NCBI RefSeq assembly: GCF_900095265.1
Contig: NZ_LT607669.1
Coordinates: 1 to 64,000 of the forward strand
DNA from: Janthinobacterium sp. UMAB-56
GTDB lineage: Bacteria > Pseudomonadota > Gammaproteobacteria > Burkholderiales > Burkholderiaceae_D
Length of the DNA stretch: 64,000 bases
Reading direction: 5' to 3'
Shown: positions 55,010-63,553 of the stretch, piece by piece
Layout of the letters: each line of letters starts with the position of its first letter
Numbering within the stretch: position 1 is the first letter of the stretch
Notes under the pieces: generated by a model
Told to the model about the DNA's origin: nothing
Seen by the model: the letters and a program-made list of their open reading frames with translations, nothing else
Database searches by the model: none
Position numbers and translations under genes: made by a program

Positions 55010-55923
55010 ACACGAAACATAAGACCGCGGCACAGTACAGCACCGTTCACACCACGGCGTGTGAGATCGCATTTGTCGCACTGCTGCGCGCATTTGGTGC
55101 ATTGAAGAAAGATTTGCGGCTGGTGGGGGGCTTGGTTCCGCGCTATTTGATTCCGTCACAGCCGCCGGAAATTCCGGAGCACGCCGGCACGACGGACGTA
55201 GACGTCGTTCTCAACATTACGGTACTCGCCGCGAAAGGCACTTACGATAAGCTGAAGCGGCAACTGAAAGACGGAGGATTCGTCCGATATCAACCTGACC
55301 CAAAAGGTCCGGTGAGTTCCTGGCAATGGGTATACGACACCGGCGGCATACCTATTGTCGTTGAATTCCTACAACACACGGACGACCCGGGCCAGAGTTC
55401 CTTTCTCATGGAAATTGATGGCGAGGATGTATCCGCGTGCCAGATCCTGTATGCCGGTATCGCACATGACTGGTTTGAAGAAAAGGAAATCGTTGTCGAA
55501 CTTCCCAACAACGGCGGGATGGTCAAGGAGACTATCCGCTACGCAGATGCGGTTGCCTTCATCATCTTGAAGGCGCTCGCTTTCAGTTCCCGTCATGAAC
55601 GCAAAGATGCCGCGGACCTTATCCATGTCATGCGCTACTCGGGCAGCATCGAATCCCTCGCTAGCAAATTCGTCGAACGCCTAGCCAGTGGGCTCCATGC
55701 TGACGCCATTGAGCACGCACTAGTGGTACTGATGGAAAACTTCTGCGACGAGCCAGATATTCCTGGTTATCGCAAAGATGGTCCATCGGCCGTGGCCAAC
55801 TTCCACGGACTGCAGGACGTCGATGACGAGACACGTATCCGTGAGCAGCGCAACGTCAGCGGTATGATGGACCATTTCCTAAAGCAAGTGTCAAAACAGC
55901 GTGAAAATGGCGCCGCTGAATGA
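55006..55923 (+). CDS. AbiEii-like nucleotidyltransferase toxin candidate
   Basis: 305 aa. The nucleotidyltransferase signature is seen as LVGGLVPRYLIP with TTDVDVVLNI, the metal-binding DxD of the fold. A C-terminal helical region contains KALAFSSRHERKDAADLIHV, typical of AbiEii-related proteins. Such toxins modify tRNA acceptor ends. It is translationally coupled to the AbiEi-like gene. The family call is by motif; overall similarity to known AbiEii cannot be measured here. Confidence 0.72.
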   Translation: MNTKHKTAAQYSTVHTTACEIAFVALLRAFGALKKDLRLVGGLVPRYLIPSQPPEIPEHAGTTDVDVVLNITVLAAKGTYDKLKRQLKDGGFVRYQPDPKGPVSSWQWVYDTGGIPIVVEFLQHTDDPGQSSFLMEIDGEDVSACQILYAGIAHDWFEEKEIVVELPNNGGMVKETIRYADAVAFIILKALAFSSRHERKDAADLIHVMRYSGSIESLASKFVERLASGLHADAIEHALVVLMENFCDEPDIPGYRKDGPSAVANFHGLQDVDDETRIREQRNVSGMMDHFLKQVSKQRENGAAE

Positions 55924-56041
55924 TGAAGGCATCGCTTTATTGGCATGATCGTTATACGATCTAGCTTACGGGGCCGCGGCCCCTTGTTTGTAGGTTTCCT
56001 CGACTTAGCTTTCGAAGATAGCTACTTTCAGATCATCACAC

Positions 56042-56842
56042 TTAAGCCAGATGTGCAACGGTAGAGGTAAGTACTACCTCCCCGGCAACACTGGCTGGAT
56101 GCTGTGCCACGTACTGGATAGCGGATTGATTCAAGCCCTCGCTGAGTCTTCTAAGATAGCAATCGCCCTTCGTTAAAACATAATTTGGACCGGCGACTGT
56201 ACTCAGGAGCGTTACCAACTCTTCTCTCATCCAATCCTTGTCCGACCAGCTACGGACCATAGCCCGGTCGACCATATGGACGCCCCCTCCGACTTTGACT
56301 GCATGGTTGCCGAGTTTGTAGCAGCGCTCCTGCACTAATGACCTGTACAAAGCCATGTCCCCGCCTTCGAGTGACATGTAAGGTTTTGAAAGTATTTCGC
56401 TGATGTGATGAGGATGCGTCCCAGTCATCCAGCATACAAGTGCGTCAAACGAACCTGGCTGCAAATGTAGCTCAAGGTCAGAAGATAGAACATCTATTAC
56501 AACGATCTTCACTTTCAGTCCTTGCCATGCGGAGAGATTTGACAGTTGATCGACCGAGATCAGTTCGACCGATATACCTTTGGCATTTAGGCGCTCACAG
56601 GTGCGATCAGCGCACGATTGGTTAGATTCAATCACCAGCACTTGGCGACCTGTACTGAGCAGAGCTTCTGTGCTGGCACCTGCGCCACAACCAACCTCAA
56701 TGATTTTGTCGGCTTTCCCCAATCGTTCGTTCATCCACGTGTAATGCCCTGCTGCAGAGAAGGCAGCGGCGCTGCGCTCCCATTCTGAAGAATATTGGGC
56801 TGCGGTCATTGCCTGACCGAATCTCGGATGGATTTCATTCAT
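56042..56842 (-). CDS. SAM-dependent methyltransferase
   Basis: 266 aa. The class I methyltransferase motif I is KIIEVGCGAGASTEALL, followed by an acidic strand end (VLVIESNQSC) and motif IV-like FDALVCWMTG. The N-terminal RFGQAMTAAQYSSEWERSAA is typical of small-molecule methyltransferases. The ATG at 56842 is used rather than 56917, whose extension looks unrelated. It stands alone between the AbiE-like pair and an IS3 scrap. Substrate unknown. Confidence 0.8.
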   Translation of the reverse strand: MNEIHPRFGQAMTAAQYSSEWERSAAAFSAAGHYTWMNERLGKADKIIEVGCGAGASTEALLSTGRQVLVIESNQSCADRTCERLNAKGISVELISVDQLSNLSAWQGLKVKIVVIDVLSSDLELHLQPGSFDALVCWMTGTHPHHISEILSKPYMSLEGGDMALYRSLVQERCYKLGNHAVKVGGGVHMVDRAMVRSWSDKDWMREELVTLLSTVAGPNYVLTKGDCYLRRLSEGLNQSAIQYVAQHPASVAGEVVLTSTVAHLA

Positions 56843-57542
56843 ATCATTTTTCCCGCTACTTGGCGGCCTTTCCAAATAGCCGGCTACCGGCCGGCGTCGG
56901 GGCGGCATCGCCACCAATTCGTTTTCCTACATCGGCCGTGCCTGGATATGCGTGCATCCAGCGTATCAATGCAGCTTCACGCAGCCTTGTCAGCCGACTT
57001 TTCCACCGGTTGGTAGTCAACCAATGAATCGTCACGAGTTTTCTAGACACTCGCCAGTCGCTTAAAATATAGTTTTTTCGTAGTTCATGGGCGATAGCTG
57101 TTTGCTGAAGCTGTGCCTACGCTTTGGATTGTAGAACATCACAATGTAGTCAAAGGTAGCGCGGCGGGCTTCTTCTCATGTATTGTAGGTTTTCTGCGGA
57201 TGCGCTCGCGTTTAGGCAATTGGAAGAAGTTCTTGACAACGGCATTGTCATGGCAATTTCCGCACCTACTCATGCTCTGTTGCAGATTATGAAGAAATAG
57301 ATCATGAATGCTTATGTGAAAAAGGGGATGCTCACGGCAGGACTAGTTCATCGGATGCCTTATTCTGTTCGATTCAAGGCATTGAGCTGTTGTTGATGTT
57401 GGTCTCTCCCTTGCGGGCTTGGTCGCTGCTTCGCCTACCTAGCGTCTGAATCCATGTCCGAATATGTCCCATTTGAGAACGTGACTGGACAGCCGTGTGG
57501 CCTTATCGTTCCTCCGGTATTAATCAATTTATGGAGGAAACC
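56843..57542. other. Degenerate intergenic region with IS scrap
   Basis: Apart from the IS3-type fragment at 57062-57264 I see no gene. A minus-strand frame at 56856-57050 is open but unrecognised. The rest, 57265-57542, holds no convincing frame; a GGAGG-like site near 57534 belongs to the next small gene. Confidence 0.4.
57062..57264 (-). pseudogene. IS3-family transposase OrfB, C-terminal fragment
   Basis: On the minus strand the translation reads CGNCHDNAVVKNFF, RERIRRKTYNT, stop, EEARRATFDYIVMFYNPKR and SPMNYEKTIF, the well-known C-terminal end of IS3-type integrases. An in-frame TGA and loss of the front part show it is a dead remnant. Confidence 0.85.
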
Positions 57543-57728
57543 ATGACGAAGCAGACAAAGGCAGTCCAGCGCAAAGCCACGACCGGCAAGATCCCGATGT
57601 CGCAGCACCGAGCCTCGGCTATCCAGAGCCGGATGATGAAGGACAAGGGTACGGTGTCAAAGAACGATTTCGCGGCCCGCGCAGCACGCGCCTCGGCCAG
57701 CAATGGCAAGGCCGGCGGACGACAATGA
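57543..57728 (+). CDS. Small basic protein preceding an HTH regulator
   Basis: 61 aa, Lys/Arg/Ala/Ser-rich, no hydrophobic segment: QRKATTGKIPMSQHRASAIQ, then RMMKDKGTVSKNDFAARAAR. A strong ATGGAGGAAACC site precedes ATG 57543. The stop overlaps the next start by 4 bases, so the two proteins are made together. I know the pattern only as a conserved hypothetical; a nucleic-acid-binding or antitoxin-like partner role is possible but unproven. Confidence 0.65.
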   Translation: MTKQTKAVQRKATTGKIPMSQHRASAIQSRMMKDKGTVSKNDFAARAARASASNGKAGGRQ

Positions 57729-58930
57729 GCGCCAGGCACGAAACGATGCGGAAAGACACTATCCAACTGGATCCCGCCAAGGTCTGCCTGCGCATCGCCG
57801 TGGCCGGCGGGCCGATCAAGGCTCACGCCGTGGGCATGAGCGAAAAGACCATCCACCGCATCAAGAAGGGAGCACCCACGAGCCTGGCCACGGCGCACCG
57901 GCTGGCGGCTAACCTTGGCACGACCGTCGAGGACTTGCTACTTCCGCCCGGACGCGACGAAGTGGAACGGCAGTTGCCGCGTAACTGGCTGTACGAGAGC
58001 GTTGCACCGTCCGGCGAGGTGCGCCGGCATTTCCCGGCACAGCTCGCCATCGGCGGCGGCCACGAGGGCTACGTCGTCGACGGGCCGCCATCTGGCTGGC
58101 AAGACCCGCTCGACGCGCTGCTGAAGTGGCACACACAAGGCGGCAGGAAGATCGTCCTGCGCCGTTCAGCACATGCTTACCTGGTGGAGCTGCACTATTA
58201 TGAATACAGGCCGGACCATGCACAGGAACTCGATTACTTCGGGGCGAGCGCCTGCCGGTTCTTCGCGCTAGCGCGCACCGGCGACGATTTCAGGAAAGCG
58301 GCGTTGAACGAGTTCCATGCCGACTGGATCTGGGGCGACTTGCGGCGCCTGGCAATGGAGAGAGCTGATATCGTCGACGTGGAAGGGGGCATCGCTCCCG
58401 CACACCCGCGCGACTACGTGCCGGTCGCACGCTTCTACCGGGGCATGATCGCACGGCGCAAAATGGAAGGCATGCGCGTGTTCGACCAGTTGCATCGTGA
58501 CTTCCGGCGGGCATTGATCGAGTATCTGGACGGACTGGATCCGCGCCGGGTACACGTGTCGACGCACGGCTTGGGCATCCAGATCCGGATCGCCGCCGTT
58601 CGGCCGGCTGTGTACGATCCGTATTGGCAGGAAGACGAACTGTGCATCGAGGTCGACCTGGCGTGGTGGATGCCAGACGGCCGCCTGGCGCCCGCACCGT
58701 GGCGCCATGAACACCGTGAACGCATCGTCGCCGCACTCGCCGAGCGCAACTGGGCGGCCGTCTATTCCCCAGGCCTGCCGCTAGCCCACCCAATGAACAG
58801 CCAGGACGGCGAGGAAGATCCGCCGCTGGCGCCTGACTTGCACGTCCCATACCGCGTGGCGGAGGCCGTCAAGGCCCTGTACAGCCCAGTGCCCGAAGAA
58901 TGGGATGGATCGGTCAATATTTCCGCTTAA
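57725..58930 (+). CDS. HTH (XRE-like) protein with large unknown C-terminal domain
   Basis: 401 aa. A helix-turn-helix domain lies at about 15-75 (AHAVGMSEKTIHRIKKGAPT, AHRLAANLGTTVEDLLL). The remaining 320 residues are unrecognised, with many Trp, Tyr, His and Arg (NEFHADWIWGDLRRLAMER, DLAWWMPDGRLAPAPWRHEH). The size is unusual for a simple regulator. Translation is coupled to the small basic protein. It may sense a ligand or belong to a defence or toxin-antitoxin module. GC content is high compared with its right-hand neighbours. Confidence 0.65.
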   Translation: MSARHETMRKDTIQLDPAKVCLRIAVAGGPIKAHAVGMSEKTIHRIKKGAPTSLATAHRLAANLGTTVEDLLLPPGRDEVERQLPRNWLYESVAPSGEVRRHFPAQLAIGGGHEGYVVDGPPSGWQDPLDALLKWHTQGGRKIVLRRSAHAYLVELHYYEYRPDHAQELDYFGASACRFFALARTGDDFRKAALNEFHADWIWGDLRRLAMERADIVDVEGGIAPAHPRDYVPVARFYRGMIARRKMEGMRVFDQLHRDFRRALIEYLDGLDPRRVHVSTHGLGIQIRIAAVRPAVYDPYWQEDELCIEVDLAWWMPDGRLAPAPWRHEHRERIVAALAERNWAAVYSPGLPLAHPMNSQDGEEDPPLAPDLHVPYRVAEAVKALYSPVPEEWDGSVNISA

Positions 58931-59324
58931 TTCGTTCCTGCCACCCCAGCGCCGCCACAATCCGGTCCGCGACGATGCACAATTGAGCGATGACGACCAG
59001 CTGTGAGGCGTGCGCCTTAAGCGGCTCGGCGGAACGCTGCTACACAACGTAGAAGCGCACGTGCGTCACTGTCTAACGAGGTTCTTGATCAAAGAGCGCT
59101 GTGGGGCGAAAGCGGCGCGTCGACCAGGTATAAAAATTGCGCGCGCAGTTTCAAATTTTATAGGCGCAAGCTATGAACTTTGGCACCCTAGGCAAGTGAT
59201 TGTGTCAAAATCTATTGTTCGTAGGCAACTTGATGCCCTCCTACATACCCAATAGCGATCACGCCGAAGGCCATCAGGATGAATTCGTGAGTCTTTTTTT
59301 TTTCGAAATCTAGCTGAGGAGAAC
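58931..59324. other. Intergenic region, nothing supported
   Basis: Composition changes here from GC-rich to more AT-rich. No gene, RNA or repeat is supported. A T-run and a GAGGAGA ribosome site at the end serve the next gene. Confidence 0.4.
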
Positions 59325-59942
59325 ATGAATAATTGGCTCAAAAAATTATATTTTTGCAAGTTTCGTAATATCGGGGGTAAATACCACCTGTGGGTAGTCG
59401 CAGGTACGATGTTGATCGCAATGGGGCTGCTAGCGATCGTTGCAATCCGATACGATAGCCCTCCCGAGTTCGTTTTTTTTCCAGTTGTTACGCTGATAAT
59501 CTACGCTTACCTCCGCACCATGTGGTCGTATCAACAAACAAACATGATGCTCACTCCCAATGGTGATGGTCGGTGGAGCATACACATGGCTCCACTCGTA
59601 TCTTTTATCCCATGCTTCTATGCACGGCAATCAAGAGGGTTTATCCTGGATGGGACATTAGCTATCCTAAAGGCTGGAAAGTCCCATGGCTTAACAGGGT
59701 CAGTGATACTGCAAAGCCATTTACTTGGTAATGAGCGTACGCGTAGTAAATTAGCACAGCAACTCGCGTTGGAATTACCGTGGTGCAAAATAACACCCTT
59801 AGCGCAAACAACCAAGTTAGGTCGTTTTAATGCATGGACACTTTCACAGACGCGCAATGCACGGCTAAAACAAAGCGTCAGTGGAAAGAAAAGAGAATTT
59901 AGCAAAGACCGTCCGGTTGGAATGATTGCTATCGAAAACTGA
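59325..59942 (+). CDS. Hypothetical inner-membrane protein, 205 aa
   Basis: Two hydrophobic segments (about 22-42, LWVVAGTMLIAMGLLAIVAI, and about 48-66, FVFFPVVTLIIYAYL) precede a soluble domain of about 135 residues that is basic at its end (RLKQSVSGKKREFSKDRP). No family recognised. A GAGGAGAAC site stands before ATG 59325. It is isolated between unrelated regions. Confidence 0.6.
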   Translation: MNNWLKKLYFCKFRNIGGKYHLWVVAGTMLIAMGLLAIVAIRYDSPPEFVFFPVVTLIIYAYLRTMWSYQQTNMMLTPNGDGRWSIHMAPLVSFIPCFYARQSRGFILDGTLAILKAGKSHGLTGSVILQSHLLGNERTRSKLAQQLALELPWCKITPLAQTTKLGRFNAWTLSQTRNARLKQSVSGKKREFSKDRPVGMIAIEN

Positions 59943-60333
59943 AATGTGACATAGTTTTTCAGTGGATCGAATGGCGTCCTCTTGAAGGCGTCATCAGGGC
60001 CGCTCCTCCCTAGGTTCGAATGGCTCGCCGCTCAGGATTACTTTTAGCCGCCCTCCCTGAGCGTCAGCTGCTGCCGATGTTCGGCAAGGAAGGCCCGCTG
60101 GCGCGCGTTGTACGGCGGCGGCTCCAGTATCGCGTGCTAGATACCTCGAACCTTAAGCAGTGTTCTTCCAGTGCAGTTTCATCAATACCAACAACATATC
60201 ATCGTCGTGAAACGAGAAATAGTCCATCTCGAACGGGAATAGGTAAATTCCAGTAACTCGGCTGAAGCATATCGGCGCCGCTCTTGTGGGCTGCGGCGCT
60301 CACCTTAGCGCATATTACTCAAGCAGTCTACGA
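59943..60333. other. Intergenic region with a possible gene scrap
   Basis: On the minus strand around 60045-60140 a frame reads LEPPPYNARQRAFLAEHR before a stop, which looks like real protein, so a gene end may survive here. Nothing else is supported. Confidence 0.3.
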
Positions 60334-60672
60334 TTAAGTTCTTTCCTGATTTTCTGCAATCTGCAGAGCCATTAACCGTTCCAACCCAGTTGGATTTTCA
60401 ATACCGGCCCTTTGACATACAGAAATAATCTTTTCTTCTTGTGCAATCGTTTGTGCAGCACAGCGCAGTGTAGACAGGAATTCCTCCTTGTCGGCACATG
60501 GGGCAAGGGCCGCGGGAAAATTATCAAGGCTCCTTTGAAGGATAGGGTTAGTTCCAGCAATTTTTCTAGCAATACCGATATAGTATTCATGAGAATGTTT
60601 ACTACCACTCAACACCATACACAGGAAGGCAAAGCCGCATAACAATAGCATACAATATGAAACCAAATCCAT
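60334..60672 (-). CDS. Hypothetical membrane-anchored protein, 112 aa
   Basis: One N-terminal membrane segment (VSYCMLLLCGFAFLCMVLSG), then a soluble helical domain with Cys residues (LAPCADKEEFLSTLRCAAQT) and a C-terminal RLMALQIAENQERT. No family recognised. It is the last of a minus-strand run of small genes from 63.2 kb. AT-rich like its neighbour. Confidence 0.55.
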   Translation of the reverse strand: MDLVSYCMLLLCGFAFLCMVLSGSKHSHEYYIGIARKIAGTNPILQRSLDNFPAALAPCADKEEFLSTLRCAAQTIAQEEKIISVCQRAGIENPTGLERLMALQIAENQERT

Positions 60673-60722
60673 TTGGCAATCCTTTAAATTAAATAAGAAA
60701 TTTCATATTTTATACAACTAAA

Positions 60723-61043
60723 CTATTTAAGCAAATCTTCCAACTCGGATCTCAACATATTTTTAGATTTACTTTTTTGAATTTCAGGGAAAATAGGTTG
60801 AGCACCATCAACCGTAGTCAAATATATAGGAAATACAATCACATTATAATCGTGAACAGATATTTTTTTATCAAAAAAAACCCGCTTTATAGCTTCCTTA
60901 TCAGCATTGCTGCCATGAAGAACAGCGTACTGGGCATGATAATATGCAGAATTATTGGCTTCCTGTATATAGTCGTATGGGCTAAAAATCCATATAGCGA
61001 TACTTAAACCAACAACACAGCCAGAAAAGTATTTTTTAATCAT
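60723..61043 (-). CDS. Hypothetical exported or anchored protein, 106 aa
   Basis: A hydrophobic N-terminus (YFSGCVVGLSIAIWIFSPY) is followed by a polar domain (HGSNADKEAIKRVFFDKKIS, VIVFPIYLTTVDGAQPIFPE). No known motif. It is about 50 bases from the next minus-strand gene, which has the same layout of one membrane helix plus small soluble domain. Low GC suggests recent arrival. Confidence 0.55.
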   Translation of the reverse strand: MIKKYFSGCVVGLSIAIWIFSPYDYIQEANNSAYYHAQYAVLHGSNADKEAIKRVFFDKKISVHDYNVIVFPIYLTTVDGAQPIFPEIQKSKSKNMLRSELEDLLK

Positions 61044-61121
61044 TTTTCTTACTATTCACGGTACATTAATTTCAATTAAGTCAGCTGCCACTGATTGATG
61101 AAGATGTCACCCACATTCCGC

Positions 61122-61271
61122 TTAACTAATATTGCGCTTATGGGCTACCCGGCACACTGCTTGACCTGCTTTATAAAGCAAGAGTAGAGGAGCCAAGAAA
61201 GTCAAACCACAAAGAATGAACGTCCCGCCAAAGACGACGACAAGTACAACAAAATCGTTAAAATTTTTCAT
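61122..61271 (-). CDS. Small membrane protein, 49 aa
   Basis: A short frame with one or two hydrophobic segments (VVLVVVFGGTFILCGLTFLA, PLLLLYKAG) and a basic end (HKRNIS). The ribosome site AAGGAAAAGT stands just before the ATG at 61271. No family known; the good site and membrane composition suggest it is real. It lies between two other small minus-strand genes. Confidence 0.5.
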   Translation of the reverse strand: MKNFNDFVVLVVVFGGTFILCGLTFLAPLLLLYKAGQAVCRVAHKRNIS

Positions 61272-61325
61272 ACTTTTCCTTGCCGGCGTCGGCCGGTGCG
61301 GGGCCTCCAGAGCGCCGAGATATTC

Positions 61326-61793
61326 TTAGGTAAAGCCTGGGATGACCGCCGCGCATGTGCAGCGACAACCCTTTTTGCCCCCTGGGAGGGGTTTTTCAGA
61401 CTTAAGATAGGATGCAATCTTGTACTTTCTCCCATCCAGTTTGCTGTGATCAACGCCATTGCAGGGTAGCTTAACACCACTGTGCATCCACTTGAACTCA
61501 GTTGCCCCGATCTCCAGCATGCGTAGCAGTTTCAGCCTTGCCCGCTCTTCCTCATTGGTAACAGCAATAATCTCTGGCTTTCGACCGACCACACGGGCGA
61601 CACCTTGCTCATCGATCGCCACCGTTTCTCCTGGTCGAGCACCGATGGCGTATATCTTCTTGGCGAGGGCGGACTTTCGCCCAACTCCACACATGAAGAA
61701 ATTGATCTCACTTCCTTCATTGACGGGCAGTTCAAGTTCTCCTCGGTGACGTCGGCCGAAAAGGCGATTAAGTACCAAAGTTATTTTTCTCAC
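61326..61793 (-). CDS. Phage-like protein with C-terminal CRCxC motif
   Basis: 155 aa. The C-terminal third (KLPCNGVDHSKLDGRKYKIA, PLPGGKKGCRCTCAAVIPGF) resembles the end of phage head-morphogenesis (Mu gpF/SPP1 gp7-like) proteins, where a GCRC motif follows a short acidic or Gly loop. The front part (EINFFMCGVGRKSALAKKIY) is unknown. No other capsid genes are seen, so it may be a toxin- or phage-derived fragment reused elsewhere. Low certainty on function. Confidence 0.5.
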   Translation of the reverse strand: MRKITLVLNRLFGRRHRGELELPVNEGSEINFFMCGVGRKSALAKKIYAIGARPGETVAIDEQGVARVVGRKPEIIAVTNEEERARLKLLRMLEIGATEFKWMHSGVKLPCNGVDHSKLDGRKYKIASYLKSEKPLPGGKKGCRCTCAAVIPGFT

Positions 61794-61885
61794 AATTTTC
61801 CTCGCTGGCCAGCACCGTGCTGACCTTCACATTGCACCAGGCCGCATCATGTGCGGCCGTGAGTGCTGCTGGCCGTTTTCCTCGA

Positions 61886-61981
61886 TCAGTTCATGCGCTT
61901 CCAGGCGCACAGTTTACAGGTCAGACGACCATCAAAAAGGTAATGTTCGGTGTCACGTTTGCAGCGGCCGCAGTAGCGCAT
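61886..61981 (-). CDS. 31-aa zinc-ribbon-like protein
   Basis: The tiny frame reads MRYCGRCKRDTEHYLFDG and then LTCKLCAWKRMN, with two CxxC pairs 21 residues apart (C4/C7 and C23/C26 approximately), a zinc-ribbon pattern. Similar tiny proteins occur in phages. It lies on the minus strand just upstream of the phage-like gene. Short length keeps certainty moderate. Confidence 0.5.
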   Translation of the reverse strand: MRYCGRCKRDTEHYLFDGRLTCKLCAWKRMN

Positions 61982-62031
61982 AATGTTCCTATTTACTTAG
62001 ATACAGAGCGCTGGTGGCTAGCTTCGCTGCT

Positions 62032-62709
62032 CTAAAATACTTCAATTTCGTACAGTGTGTAATCACCGTCAAAATGAATTCCCTGTAGTGTGAATTGCGC
62101 ATTCTTTGAAAGTAAGACTTCCCTCTCATGGCCAAGGTTCTGACCTCTGTGTCCAAAGACGATTGCTCGAGTATTTGACCCGCTCGCTATCCGCAGAATC
62201 CAAACATCTTTCGGTGTGTGATAGCTGGAGTGTGTAGCAGCGACTTGCGCACAAAGGCTTGTTGAGATCACTGCCGTGCTGGTAAATTTTGCAAATTGCT
62301 TGCCTGCACTATCGCGAGGGTATATGCCTCCGTGAAAGATAACTTGGCCTGGGTGAAGTGGTCGGCCGAACTTCGCCATCTCAATATCAACTCTTGCCGC
62401 GTCGTAGTGAGGGTACGAATTTCTGTATTTGTTGATCGCTGGAATGTCTTGCAACCGTGGCATCTCAGCCCGGGCCTCACTGAACGATGGCACCGCATTG
62501 AGCTTTTGTTCTATCAAGCTGGGCAACAGGTTATTGTGCAGATTTACTGCACGACGTGCATGACTTAAGGGATCATGAATCTCGAATCCGATCTCCACCG
62601 GCGGCAGATGCGGAATCATCCCCGCATTGTCACGAAGTGCGGCAAATTGATCGAACGGCTCGTTGACTAGGGGGTAAATTTCAATGAGAGGAAGTGTAAT
62701 TGGATTCAT
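62032..62709 (-). CDS. Putative ADP-ribosyltransferase-fold protein
   Basis: 225 aa. The C-terminal half has the marks of arginine-type ADP-ribosyltransferases: GQVIFHGGIYP (residues 121-131), the STS block KFTSTAVISTS (S149-T150-S151) and the ExE loop HEREVLLSKNAQF (E195, E197). The usual Arg of the first motif is His126, so activity is uncertain. The N-terminal half is helical and unknown. It could be a phage or contact toxin domain. Neighbours are small phage-like genes; no clear immunity gene is identified. Confidence 0.65.
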   Translation of the reverse strand: MNPITLPLIEIYPLVNEPFDQFAALRDNAGMIPHLPPVEIGFEIHDPLSHARRAVNLHNNLLPSLIEQKLNAVPSFSEARAEMPRLQDIPAINKYRNSYPHYDAARVDIEMAKFGRPLHPGQVIFHGGIYPRDSAGKQFAKFTSTAVISTSLCAQVAATHSSYHTPKDVWILRIASGSNTRAIVFGHRGQNLGHEREVLLSKNAQFTLQGIHFDGDYTLYEIEVF

Positions 62710-62891
62710 TTTGATTTTTTGAGTGCACAGGATTGGAGCTTGCTTCGGTCGGCGTTACCGCTCGTCCTGTGACATGTCATAGTTGTAGGCTGTCGTCGCC
62801 ACGTCTTCAGCATGGTCACTAAAACGGATCCCCAGCCCGTATAGCCGCTATTCTGCGTATGCGCGCGTCCTAAAGATACATCTGCGTTTTC

Positions 62892-63173
62892 CTATTTTTT
62901 GCTTGGCGGATAGACTGGCATGCGATTCAAAAGATCGAGCAGCTCCTGCCGATCAAGCACCAACTCACAAATTTTGTGAGCAACCCCATCAGCATTTTGG
63001 GTCATGACATTCGCAAATACCAACTGCTCGCAACCTCCAGTTCCGTCGGGGTTTTCTTGAGCGTTGGAGTTGAAGTGGAGCCACCGATTTGATACGCGGC
63101 ATTCCGCGCGATGCTCGATTACGTTGGCTAATCGAATTCTATCCGATCGTGTCGATTTATCACTTTTTGACAT
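62892..63173 (-). CDS. Hypothetical protein, 93 aa
   Basis: Soluble, polar protein: RLANVIEHRAECRVSNRWLH, FANVMTQNADGVAHKICELV, DLLNRMPVYPPSKK. No motif recognised. It starts 22 bases after the end of an interrupted upstream gene and is the first complete gene of the minus-strand run. A GGAAAACGC stretch precedes the ATG at 63173. Confidence 0.55.
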   Translation of the reverse strand: MSKSDKSTRSDRIRLANVIEHRAECRVSNRWLHFNSNAQENPDGTGGCEQLVFANVMTQNADGVAHKICELVLDRQELLDLLNRMPVYPPSKK

Positions 63174-63194
63174 CGCTGCGTTTTCCTTTTGTGC

Positions 63195-63310
63195 TTACTG
63201 GATGATCAGCGAGTTCTTGACCGCTTGCAGCGACGGTAAGACATCGCCCAGTTGCTTCTTACTGATCTGGTACTGGTATCCACCAACTACACGGTAGGTG
63301 GGTATTTCGG
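63195..63310 (-). pseudogene. 3' end of a gene cut by the IS21-type element
   Basis: The minus-strand frame reads EIPTYRVVGGYQYQIS, KKQLGDVLPSLQ, AVKNSLIIQ and stops at 63195. Upstream it runs into the repeat-rich IS end. Only the end of the protein is left in this window. It would have been the first gene of the minus-strand run. Confidence 0.55.
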
Positions 63311-63326
63311 ACCAACGTGACCGCTG

Positions 63327-63452
63327 ATTCCGGTCTATCGTGACCTGTCAATCCGGTCCATCGTGACCGCCCATTCCGGTCTATCGTGACCGATTTTGGC
63401 CACCACCGGAATCGGCGGTCACGATACCGGAATAGCCGGTCACGATACCGGA
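63327..63452 (+). repeat. Repeated transposase-binding sites at the left end of an IS21-family element
   Basis: Three direct copies of a word like ATTCCGGTCTATCGTGACC lie at 63327, 63350 and 63373, followed by two inverted copies (GGTCACGATACCGG) at 63417 and 63439. Multiple terminal repeats are usual for IS21 elements. The exact outer end, about 63310-63325, is uncertain. Confidence 0.75.
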
Positions 63453-63553
63453 CCGGCGTCGTGCACAGCAGTAGTGGTGTTACGTATTTTGAAACCCAAA
63501 CGGGTACGCTTCCAGCTTTTTCTGGAGATCGCGTGCCCGCACCAAGGATCACT

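Noticed and set aside
56856-57050. Minus-strand frame of 64 aa upstream of the methyltransferase
   Set aside because: Possible, but no family, no clear ribosome site, and it sits in a degenerate region; not supported enough to list as a gene.
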